Assembly (NCBI GenBank): GCA_015522055.1
Contig: WAMZ01000060.1
Location: 1 to 18,345, forward strand
Source of the DNA: Candidatus Geothermarchaeota archaeon
GTDB lineage: Archaea; Thermoproteota; Nitrososphaeria; Geothermarchaeales; JDFR-13
DNA length: 18,345 nt
Direction: 5' to 3'
A program made the translations under genes and the position numbers. Position 1 is the stretch's first letter. The number at the start of each line of letters is the position of its first letter. The notes under the pieces were generated by a model. It did not search any database. It was not told the origin of the DNA and was given only the letters and a program-made list of their open reading frames with translations. Of this stretch, positions 6,924-14,012 are shown piece by piece.

Positions 6924-8351
6924 TTGAACACAGATAATTATATTAAGAGGATACTGGATGAGTTGGAGTCACTAGCCGAGAACGACTTAGATCCCAAGAG
7001 CGGAAGACTATTCTCACATATATATAGCCATGGAATTGGGGAGCTGGATGAACTTGCTAGGGAGGCTTATCTAAGATATATGGATAAGACTATGCTCGAC
7101 TTCACGGTATACCCCAGTATACTTAAGATGGAGATGGATTTAGTGAAATTCGCCAACCAGATATTCAATAATGAAAACGGGGTGGGCAACTATACATATG
7201 GAGGCACAGAGAGTATAATGCTGGCAATGAAGGCGTGTAGGGAGTATTACAGGGATAAATACGGGAAAAGCTTTATTCCAAAGGCGGTATTACCAGCGAC
7301 AGCCCATCCAGCCTTCTATAAAGCAGCATTATACCTAGGGTATAAGGTTAAGGTGGCTACAAAGCTGGGTGATGGATACACCGCAGAAGCAGATGTTATA
7401 AATGAGATGTTAGATAGAGATACGGTGTTCATAGCCGGCTCGGCCCCAAGCTACCCATACGGGAACATGGACGATATAAAGGGGATGAGTGATCTAGCCC
7501 AAGATAATAATATCTGGCTACATGTAGATGCATGTATAGGCGGATTCGTCCTACCATTTATAGAGAGACTGGGGTATAGAGTTGATCCGTTTGACTTTAG
7601 GCTTGAGGGCGTTACCAGCCTATCAGCAGACCTACATAAATATGGATATGCCCCGAAGGGGGCTTCGCTTATACTATATAGAGACCCCGAGTATAGGATA
7701 GGCCAGATATATGTATGTTCAAGATGGCCCGGCTACCCACTAGTTAATACGACAGTATTGTCCAGCAGAAGCGCCGGCCCACTAGCCGCATCATGGGCTA
7801 TAGTAAGATATCTAGGCATGGATGGATATACAAGATTGACAAGTAGAATAATAAGTGCCAAGAGAAAGATTATCAAGGGACTAGAGGAACTTGGACTAGA
7901 TATAATCGGGGAACCTGTATCGAGTATTGTCGCATTCACAACCTGGGACTACAGAGTATTTCAGTTATGTGATGAAATGAAGAAGAGGGGATGGTATATA
8001 CAGGCCCAGCCAGGGTCAAGGAAGCTAGGTTTCCCACCAAGTATACATCTAACCATAGCACCAGTACATGATGATATAGCGGAGGAGTTTATAGAGGCTC
8101 TAGGCATCGTCATGGATGAGCTGGAGGCGGAGGAGTTAGATATCGAGAATATAGTATCTGCAATAGGTATAACAGACGATACTAAACCTAGTGACTTAAA
8201 GGACAAGCTCGGCCTCATAATCGAATTACTAGGTATAGATAAAGAATCTATATCTGGAGAGATGAGGCTAATAAATACATTAATGCATGAAATAAAGCCA
8301 GAGATAGTAGAATATTTCCTCGTTAATATAGTTAACAGGCTATTCACATGA
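6924..8351 (+). CDS. PLP-dependent decarboxylase/lyase, sphingosine-1-phosphate-lyase-like
   Basis: 475-residue fold-type I PLP enzyme of the group II decarboxylase superfamily. Visible: NYTYGGTESIMLAM (phosphate-binding turn, 89-102), His128 in ATAHPAF (ring stacking), HVDACIGGF with Asp202 (pyridine nitrogen), and SADLHKYGYAPKGA with Lys239 as Schiff-base lysine preceded by His238. The HKYGYAPKG run and the SSRSAGPLAASW segment (about 280-291) resemble sphingosine-1-phosphate lyase more than glutamate or aspartate decarboxylases. Archaea are not known to make sphingolipids, so the substrate is unknown; other relatives (MfnA type) decarboxylate tyrosine or aspartate, the latter for CoA synthesis. 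The last 75 or so residues (about 395-475) form an acidic, helical extension I cannot assign. Start: TTG 6924 with GGTGATC (6915-6921), a strong match to the 16S tail; the first in-frame ATG would be codon 53, inside conserved sequence. Confidence 0.86.
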   Translation: MNTDNYIKRILDELESLAENDLDPKSGRLFSHIYSHGIGELDELAREAYLRYMDKTMLDFTVYPSILKMEMDLVKFANQIFNNENGVGNYTYGGTESIMLAMKACREYYRDKYGKSFIPKAVLPATAHPAFYKAALYLGYKVKVATKLGDGYTAEADVINEMLDRDTVFIAGSAPSYPYGNMDDIKGMSDLAQDNNIWLHVDACIGGFVLPFIERLGYRVDPFDFRLEGVTSLSADLHKYGYAPKGASLILYRDPEYRIGQIYVCSRWPGYPLVNTTVLSSRSAGPLAASWAIVRYLGMDGYTRLTSRIISAKRKIIKGLEELGLDIIGEPVSSIVAFTTWDYRVFQLCDEMKKRGWYIQAQPGSRKLGFPPSIHLTIAPVHDDIAEEFIEALGIVMDELEAEELDIENIVSAIGITDDTKPSDLKDKLGLIIELLGIDKESISGEMRLINTLMHEIKPEIVEYFLVNIVNRLFT

Positions 8352-8356
8352 CTTGT

Positions 8357-9898
8357 CTAGGCATTCACCCGGCTATAGAACTTTTTACCCAAATATTTAT
8401 ATAGATTCAGGTAATGCTCAAACAACTCGTTATACGTCCTTGAATTCTTGGGGTCTGGTCTAAAGATCTTATCAATAGAGAATCTAGCTGCGGTCTCCTC
8501 AAAATTCTTATATATTCCTAAGCCTACGCTTGCAATAGCAGCCAACCCCCGCAGACCAGCGTCCTCAGGGTTGGACATCCTCACTATCTCCATTGACAAT
8601 ACATCTGATAATATCTGGCACCATATATCATATAATGCGGCGCCCCCCACCAGCTTAACCGGGGCATCCCATTTAATCTTAGGCTTGAAATATTTCCATG
8701 CCCATTTAATGTTGAGTGCGACACCCTCCATGACGGCTCTATAAAGCTCTGATGGACTGCTTTCAACCGATAGGTTAACAAATGCCCCACGTAGAGATGG
8801 GTTATCGACAGGGCATCTCTCACCAAACATCCATGGGAGAAAGAATATCCCCCCGGCCCCCGGATCAGACTCCCTAACCATATCCTCCACATCGGAATAG
8901 CTTTCTACCCTACCCACACCCAACTCGATTAACCACTCCAATGCACCAGCCGCGATCTCCTGCTCAGCCACCAACAAATATTTACCCGGTATACCACTCA
9001 AAATACTACCAATATAATGTGAGACATCGACTATCCTCTTAGGGATATGGGCACCAATCCAGTCGCTAGTCCCTATGTATATATGGGGCTCGCCATCCGA
9101 TACAGCGCCGCTACCCACGGCGGCCGCAGTTAGGTCACCACAACCCACAAATACCGGGGTGCCCTCCGCTACACCCAAATCTTCCGAAGCCTCCCTCACC
9201 AGCCTACCAGCCACATCAATAGACTCCCTAATCTCTGGAAATAACTCGGTCGATAAACCATATTCCCCCATTAAGGATTCGCTCCAAACGGCATATCCCC
9301 TCCTCGTATCAGCGAGCCAGGTTAGGGTAGCCTCATCGGGGCTTGTAACGATATTTCCAGTCGACTTCATAATAAGATAGCCCTTCACATCCATGAATTT
9401 CCAGGTAGACCTATATATATCGTGCTCGTTATCTCTAAGCCACATAATTTTGCTCAGTGGATCCTTACCAGTCTTGCTAGGCGCACCACCAGTTATCCTG
9501 AGAAATCTTAGTAATTTAAATAGGTTATAGCCTGCTATCTTCAAAACACCCCTCCATACATCCTTTGGATACCCGCTGGCACGCTCATCCAACCATATTA
9601 TCATATTATGGAGGGGGTGCCTATCCCTATCTACTGGGAGTACACCAGCCATATGTGCGGTATATATAACTGCCACTATCTTACCCCTATAGCTCTCCAT
9701 CAATTCATGTGATAGACTGCAGATATCCTCCCATAGACCCTCTGGATCCACCTCCGCCCATCCAGGCTTGGGATAATCAACTCTAGCTGGTTTCGACCTC
9801 TTAATAATAACCTTGAAGCTAGATGGATCCACCAGCCCAGCCTTGATACTGGTTGTTCCCACATCGAACGCAAGTATACAACTATCTTGGCCAAGCAT
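8357..9898 (-). CDS. FGGY-family carbohydrate kinase (xylulokinase-like)
   Basis: 513-residue sugar kinase of the usual FGGY length. It opens with the phosphate-1 motif FDVGTTSIKAGLVD (11-24). It has PKPGWAEVDPEGLW (43-56), IIWLDERA (100-107), the catalytic-Asp region VGCGDLTAAAVGSGAV (Asp255), IYIGTSDW, the adenosine-binding KLVGGAALYDIWCQILSDVL (415-434, ATP-binding second FGGY signature) and the NPEDAGLRGLAAIA helix. Closest in look to xylulokinase/XylB-like proteins, but this family also covers glycerol, ribulose, fuculose and erythritol kinases; the substrate cannot be read and no isomerase or transporter neighbours help. The gene is convergent with the PLP enzyme, the two stop codons being only 5 bp apart, and divergent from the aminotransferase. 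ATG at 9898-9896 lacks an SD, while a TATA element lies about 32 nt upstream, suggesting a leaderless mRNA. Confidence 0.9.
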   Translation of the reverse strand: MLGQDSCILAFDVGTTSIKAGLVDPSSFKVIIKRSKPARVDYPKPGWAEVDPEGLWEDICSLSHELMESYRGKIVAVIYTAHMAGVLPVDRDRHPLHNMIIWLDERASGYPKDVWRGVLKIAGYNLFKLLRFLRITGGAPSKTGKDPLSKIMWLRDNEHDIYRSTWKFMDVKGYLIMKSTGNIVTSPDEATLTWLADTRRGYAVWSESLMGEYGLSTELFPEIRESIDVAGRLVREASEDLGVAEGTPVFVGCGDLTAAAVGSGAVSDGEPHIYIGTSDWIGAHIPKRIVDVSHYIGSILSGIPGKYLLVAEQEIAAGALEWLIELGVGRVESYSDVEDMVRESDPGAGGIFFLPWMFGERCPVDNPSLRGAFVNLSVESSPSELYRAVMEGVALNIKWAWKYFKPKIKWDAPVKLVGGAALYDIWCQILSDVLSMEIVRMSNPEDAGLRGLAAIASVGLGIYKNFEETAARFSIDKIFRPDPKNSRTYNELFEHYLNLYKYLGKKFYSRVNA

Positions 9899-9927
9899 AC
9901 ATAATATGGATAGACATAAGCTACAGA

Positions 9928-9933
9928 TAAAAT
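9928..9933 (-). promoter_or_regulatory. Putative TATA box of the FGGY kinase gene
   Basis: The minus strand reads TTTTAT from 9933 to 9928, centred about 32 nt upstream of the kinase ATG. That spacing puts transcription start near 9904, giving a very short or absent leader, in keeping with the lack of an SD site. Confidence 0.4.
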
Positions 9934-9953
9934 GTGATACTAGCTCCTAGAAA

Positions 9954-9963
9954 GCTATATATT
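9954..9963 (+). promoter_or_regulatory. Putative TATA box of the aminotransferase gene
   Basis: GCTATATATT is centred about 33 nt upstream of ATG 9991. An AGGTGA at 9972-9977 lies 13 nt ahead of the ATG, farther than usual for an SD site in this window, and may fall upstream of the transcript start. Confidence 0.45.
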
Positions 9964-9990
9964 GTTGGGGTAGGTGAATAAATTAATTTT

Positions 9991-11139
9991 ATGTCCGGAG
10001 AACCAATTGGGGATATTGGGCACTACTCAATATTTAAGCTGGCAATCGAGCTCGAGGGCAAGGGGAGAGACATAATTCACTTAGAGGTCGGCGACCCGGA
10101 GGTTGATATAGATAGAGCTATTATCGAGGCCATGTGCCAAAAAGCAAAGGAGGGCTATATCCACTATGGTGGACCATATGGAATAAATGAGTTGAGGGAG
10201 GAAGTCGTATCTTATCTTAAGGATAGACTGGGGATCGATACCAAGCCTAATATGGTTCTCATAACACCGGGGGCCAAGACAGGCCTCTACCTAACCTTAA
10301 ACCTCCTATTAAGACGTGGCTCCCGGATAGTCGTTATAGAACCGACTTGGAGCGCCTATAAAGGGTTGGCCGATTCCCTTGGGATGAATTATATCCCCAT
10401 AAAAACCAGTTTTGAAAATTCATGGTTACCGGATGAGGGCACACTGGATAGTCTTAGGGGGATTGATTTCGACGCCCTAATATTGTTAAACCCATCCAAC
10501 CCAACCGGGAAACTTATCCCCGGCGATATAGTTGAAGAATTAATTAGCATAGCCGAGAAAAAGAGTGCTGTCATAATAAGCGATGAAATATATTTCGAGA
10601 CACTATTTAGGGGGCCTAAACACTATCCAAGTGTCCTTAAATATGGGTATAACAATGTAGTTGGGCTTTATAGCCTATCTAAGAGCCATGCAATGACGGG
10701 ATTCAGGTTAGGATGGCTAATAGCACGGGAAGACTGGATCGAGAGGCTTGCTAGTATGGTCCAATATATTTATACCAACGTCCCGTTGTTCATACAATAC
10801 GCTGGGATAGCTGCCCTAAAAAATAGGAAGATTCCTGATTTGACACGAGAAGTTTATAAGAGGAGAATAGATATACTGGCCAGCAGTCTGGAGAGAATGG
10901 GGTTTAGATTTAGGTATCCAGACGGCACATTCTATATATTCGCGAGACACGATGATTTGAGGGACGTTGATAAATTCACATATGAACTACTACTCAATAA
11001 AGGTGTTGCACTGGCACCTGGGAAATCATTCGGTGGCTATAACGAATTTATAAGGTTCTCAGCGTCTCTGAAAGAGGAGAAGCTGACAGCCGCAGTGAAT
11101 AGAATTAGGGACTTCATGAATATGTTCCGGGGAGGCTAA
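9991..11139 (+). CDS. Class I/II PLP-dependent aminotransferase
   Basis: 382-residue aspartate-aminotransferase-fold enzyme, probably cytosolic. Landmarks: IHLEVGDPEV (29-38), YIHYGGPYGINELREE (56-71), TPGAKTGLYLTL (92-103), LLNPSNPTGK with Asn170, ISDEIYFE with Asp198 and Tyr201, Schiff-base Lys231 in YSLSKSHAMTGFRLGW, Arg239 contacting the PLP phosphate, and Arg355 in FIRFSAS binding the substrate carboxylate. The amino-acid specificity cannot be read directly. Its place just upstream of an aromatic biosynthesis operon, on the same strand, suggests transamination of aromatic amino acids or prephenate-derived keto acids, but it has its own promoter and is separated from the operon by 66 bp with a second promoter. 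An in-frame TAA at 9979-9981 rules out a more upstream start. Confidence 0.92.
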   Translation: MSGEPIGDIGHYSIFKLAIELEGKGRDIIHLEVGDPEVDIDRAIIEAMCQKAKEGYIHYGGPYGINELREEVVSYLKDRLGIDTKPNMVLITPGAKTGLYLTLNLLLRRGSRIVVIEPTWSAYKGLADSLGMNYIPIKTSFENSWLPDEGTLDSLRGIDFDALILLNPSNPTGKLIPGDIVEELISIAEKKSAVIISDEIYFETLFRGPKHYPSVLKYGYNNVVGLYSLSKSHAMTGFRLGWLIAREDWIERLASMVQYIYTNVPLFIQYAGIAALKNRKIPDLTREVYKRRIDILASSLERMGFRFRYPDGTFYIFARHDDLRDVDKFTYELLLNKGVALAPGKSFGGYNEFIRFSASLKEEKLTAAVNRIRDFMNMFRGG

Positions 11140-11155
11140 TTTAGATTGACCTAAA

Positions 11156-11165
11156 CTTTTAAATA
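11156..11165 (+). promoter_or_regulatory. Promoter of the aromatic amino acid operon (BRE + TATA)
   Basis: CTTTTAAATA, directly preceded by the BRE-like CCTAAA (11150-11155), is the strongest archaeal promoter motif in the window. A transcript start is expected around 11185-11190, giving a leader of about 16-20 nt before GTG 11206. Confidence 0.55.
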
Positions 11166-11178
11166 CTAATATAAACAC

Positions 11179-11192
11179 CATTAATTTTAATG
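11179..11192 (+). promoter_or_regulatory. Perfect palindrome at predicted transcription start (possible operator)
   Basis: CATTAA (11179-11184), TT, TTAATG (11187-11192) is a perfect inverted repeat with 6-bp arms. It sits about 19-25 nt downstream of the TATA centre, where a bound protein would block initiation. The arms are A/T-rich, so chance occurrence is not negligible. Confidence 0.3.
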
Positions 11193-11216
11193 CTCCATTT
11201 CCAAGGTGTATGGTGA
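11190..11216 (+). CDS. Possible 8-codon upstream ORF MLHFQGVW
   Basis: ATG at 11190 lies within a few bases of the predicted transcript start, so it could be read as a leaderless start. It encodes eight residues including Phe and Trp and stops with TGA at 11214-11216, overlapping the GTG start (11206) of the transketolase gene in another frame. Short ORFs are common by chance, so this is only a candidate leader peptide. Confidence 0.15.
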   Translation: MLHFQGVW

Positions 11217-12258
11217 TGGCACGCCAATATCTATAGGACCTGAGGAGTTAAACCTCCTCAGAAATATCCTATCCAAGAGCCTCAACGGTAAGCAGCTCCT
11301 TATAATGGAGGCAATACAGAGAACGAAAGGGGAGAGCCTACACAGGATCCTCCATAGGATATCGGAGTCCCATGGAATACCATTATCCACCCTAAAATTC
11401 CACTCAAATATATTGCTGGAACTAGGTCTAATTGAAAAGGTATTAAGCAATGGGCGTAAGCGTGTCCGGATATCCAGATTAGGTAGGAAATTGCTAATGA
11501 TACTCAATGGATCAAAAGTAGATGAAGATGTAGAGGTACCCGAGTCAATAGACTCACTCTCAGTAGAATTGAAGATGAGGCTTATAGAGTTCCTAAAGCG
11601 GATAAACGGATTCCACCTAGGGTCATCACTAACAACTCTAAACATCTTAATAGCTATATTCACCTATAGGCAGCTCACAAACAAGAGTATAACTAGCACA
11701 AAGCTAGTTCTCAGCAAAGGGCATGCAGCCCCAGCTTTATATATAGTCCTGAATCATCTAGGGGTAATTGATGATGAGATTCTTAGGGACGCGTTCTCAT
11801 GTGACTCGATAATACAGACACACCCAATTAAGAACTGTCCAACTGTAGTATTCTCCTCGGGCTCACTGGGACAAGGTATATCTATCGCAAATGGACTCGC
11901 TATTAAGATGGAGATGGATAGGGATTACGACGATATTTACGTGATACTAGGGGATGGTGAGCTCGATGAGGGACAGGTATGGGAAGCCCTCGCAACATCA
12001 TCATCCAAGGGCTTAGATAATATTCTACTCTTTATAGATAGAAATGGAAAACAGTTATCTGGAGCTACCGAGGAGGTTAAGAGGAAGGAGCCCCTCGCAG
12101 ATAAACTTAGGTCATTCGGCTGGGAAGTATTTGAAGTCGATGGTAGTAAGCCGAGCAACATCCTAAAGAAAATCTTTATATCCCAATGCTTAGCCGGCTG
12201 GCCAAAGGCAATAATAGTACATACATCCAAGGAGATACAGGGCATTGGTATGAGGTGA
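11206..12258 (+). CDS. Winged-helix domain fused to transketolase N-terminal subunit
   Basis: 350 residues in two parts. Residues about 14-100 look like a winged helix-turn-helix: helices GKQLLIMEAIQR and SLHRILHRISESHG, a recognition-like helix STLKFHSNILLELGLIEKV, and a wing SNGRKRVRISRLGRKLL. Residues about 115-350 are the thiamine-diphosphate-binding half of a split transketolase: HLGSSL (137-142), SKGHAAPALY (170-179), SGSLGQGISIANG (218-230) and the ThDP/Mg motif GDGELDEGQVWEA (249-261) ending at Asn280. With the downstream C subunit it should transfer two-carbon ketol units and yield erythrose-4-phosphate, the precursor for DAHP synthase. Split archaeal transketolases usually lack any HTH, so the N-terminal domain is unusual. 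Start: an in-frame TAA at 11188 limits it, and GTG 11206 is the only start keeping the HTH; its SD is poor. First gene of the operon. Confidence 0.85.
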   Translation: MYGDGTPISIGPEELNLLRNILSKSLNGKQLLIMEAIQRTKGESLHRILHRISESHGIPLSTLKFHSNILLELGLIEKVLSNGRKRVRISRLGRKLLMILNGSKVDEDVEVPESIDSLSVELKMRLIEFLKRINGFHLGSSLTTLNILIAIFTYRQLTNKSITSTKLVLSKGHAAPALYIVLNHLGVIDDEILRDAFSCDSIIQTHPIKNCPTVVFSSGSLGQGISIANGLAIKMEMDRDYDDIYVILGDGELDEGQVWEALATSSSKGLDNILLFIDRNGKQLSGATEEVKRKEPLADKLRSFGWEVFEVDGSKPSNILKKIFISQCLAGWPKAIIVHTSKEIQGIGMR

Positions 12259-12292
12259 GGGCTGGCGAGGAATCCGGTTTCTGGTGGCTACA

Positions 12293-13234
12293 ATGATGAT
12301 ATATAATAACAGTTTTAGAGAGGCATTAGGCCATGCCCTACTCGATGCCGGTGAGGCATTTAAGAACATTGTAGTAATAGACACCGATCTAGCCACATCA
12401 ACCAGAACACAATACTTTGCAGAGAGATTCCCCGATAGATTCATACAAGTAGGTATAAGTGAACAAGATGCGGTTGGGACATCAGCAGGGCTAGCCATCG
12501 GGGGAAAGACACCCATATTAGTATCATATGCAATGTTTATACTTAGGGGATGGGAGCAGATTAGAAATACAATCTCGAGAGACAACCTCAATGTAAAAAT
12601 AGTTGGTACCCACTCAGGGCTATCAGACTATTTAGACGGCTCCTCACACCAATGCCTAGAGGATGTGGCCCTGATGAGGATTCTACCGAACTTCACAGTG
12701 ATATCTCCCTCTGACACCATATCAACATATTCACTGGTTATCCAGGCAATTGAACAATATGGCCCTGTATATATTAGGCTAGGTAGGGACAATGCAGAAA
12801 CTATATATAAAACTGAGGATGAGGTCACCATAGGCAAAGCCAATACCATCTTAGATGGGGAGGACTTCACGTTAGTATCCTATGGAGGAATGCTACCGAT
12901 CACGTTGAGAGCAGCCAATATTCTAATGAAGAAGGGCTATAAACCGAGGGTTATCGACATGCATACCATAAAACCATTGGACAAGAAGATATTGTATAAG
13001 GCGGCCATCGAGGCCTCACCTATTATAGTAGTTGAGGACCATAGCGTCTATGGGGGATTGGGCTCCGCGGTGGCCGAATACTTATCAAATGAAAAACCGA
13101 CCAAGGTATTGAGGATCGGGATGGACGACAGATTTGGTACTGGTGACTTAACCTACGAGGGATTACTTGAATACGTTGGATTAAGCCCCCGTAGAATCAC
13201 TGAAAGAATAGTAGGTGAGCTAAATGGGATTTAG
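12293..13234 (+). CDS. Transketolase C-terminal subunit
   Basis: About 313 residues, the pyrimidine-binding and C-terminal halves of a split transketolase. It starts SFREALGHALLDAG and has VGISEQDAVGTSAGLA, whose Glu activates the thiamine ring, then the pyrimidine domain to about residue 180, and a C-terminal transketolase domain from about 190 (LVSYGGMLPITLRAANIL; VIDMHTIKPLD; VVEDHSVYGGLGSAVAEYL). It must pair with the preceding HTH-fused subunit to give an active enzyme. Start choice: GTG 12284 is possible, but ATG 12293 has GGTG (12283-12286) 6 nt upstream, the spacing seen at other starts in this window, so I prefer it. The protein end overlaps the aroF start by 11 nt. The 34-nt gap from the N subunit is the largest inside the operon. 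Confidence 0.92.
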   Translation: MMIYNNSFREALGHALLDAGEAFKNIVVIDTDLATSTRTQYFAERFPDRFIQVGISEQDAVGTSAGLAIGGKTPILVSYAMFILRGWEQIRNTISRDNLNVKIVGTHSGLSDYLDGSSHQCLEDVALMRILPNFTVISPSDTISTYSLVIQAIEQYGPVYIRLGRDNAETIYKTEDEVTIGKANTILDGEDFTLVSYGGMLPITLRAANILMKKGYKPRVIDMHTIKPLDKKILYKAAIEASPIIVVEDHSVYGGLGSAVAEYLSNEKPTKVLRIGMDDRFGTGDLTYEGLLEYVGLSPRRITERIVGELNGI

Positions 13235-14012
13235 ACTTGTATCCAAGGACTATAAGGATAAGACTGTTATAGAGCTCGATGGGCTGAGGATTGGAGAAGA
13301 GTTCGTAATAATTGCGGGGCCATGCTCAGTGGAGAGTTTGGAACAGCTTATGTCAACAGCTGAGGCCTTAAAAGAGATAGGGGTAGACATACTTAGAGGC
13401 GGCGCGTTTAAACCAAGGACATCCCCATACACATTCCAAGGACTAGGATTGGAGGGGCTGAAGATACTTAGAAGGGTTGGTGATAAACTTGACCTACCAA
13501 TCATAAGCGAGGCTTTAGATACGAGGCACCTACAGATAGTCGCAGAATATGTAGATATTGTTCAGATAGGTGCAAGGAACATGTACAACTACCCCCTTCT
13601 AAAAGAGGCTGGAAAGCTAGGCAAGCCAGTCCTCCTCAAGAGGGGGTTATCGGCAACCCTGGAGGAGTGGCTATATGCAGCGGAGTACATCATGAGCAGT
13701 GGTAATGAGGATGTTATCTTATGTGAAAGGGGTATAAGGACCTTCGCGAGACACACCCGATTCACCCTCGACATAGCGGCAGTCCCATCGCTTAGAGAAA
13801 GAACACATCTACCAGTAATTGTGGATCCATCCCACCCAGCCGGCAGGAGAAGCATAGTGATCCCACTCGCGAAGGCCGCGGCATGCGTAGGTTCCGATGG
13901 AATAATGGTCGAGGTTCATATAGACCCTGATAAGGCGCTATCAGACTCAGCCCAGAGCCTAACTATCGAACTATATAAAAAATTGGTGAGTGAGGTAAGG
14001 AGATGCCTATAA
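13224..14012 (+). CDS. aroF: 3-deoxy-7-phosphoheptulonate (DAHP) synthase, type I-beta
   Basis: Condenses phosphoenolpyruvate with erythrose-4-phosphate to DAHP, the first shikimate-pathway step. The 262 residues form just the catalytic barrel. Metal ligands are visible: Cys34 in IAGPCSVES, His204 in VDPSHPAGRR, Glu230 in MVEVH and Asp241 in LSDSAQS. Substrate residues occur in RGGAFKPRTSPYTF (58-71) and ISEALDTRH. It lacks the N-terminal ferredoxin-like or chorismate mutase regulatory domain of bacterial I-beta enzymes, like the unregulated Pyrococcus enzyme, so feedback inhibition by Phe/Tyr is not expected. AGGTGA (13213-13218) lies 5 nt before ATG 13224; the start overlaps the transketolase gene by 11 nt and the end overlaps aroB by 10 nt, pointing to coupled translation. 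Confidence 0.96.
   Translation: MGFRLVSKDYKDKTVIELDGLRIGEEFVIIAGPCSVESLEQLMSTAEALKEIGVDILRGGAFKPRTSPYTFQGLGLEGLKILRRVGDKLDLPIISEALDTRHLQIVAEYVDIVQIGARNMYNYPLLKEAGKLGKPVLLKRGLSATLEEWLYAAEYIMSSGNEDVILCERGIRTFARHTRFTLDIAAVPSLRERTHLPVIVDPSHPAGRRSIVIPLAKAAACVGSDGIMVEVHIDPDKALSDSAQSLTIELYKKLVSEVRRCL

Noticed and set aside
6924..8351. Literal sphingolipid degradation function
   Set aside because: Resemblance is limited to active-site motifs, and archaea are not known to make sphingolipids.
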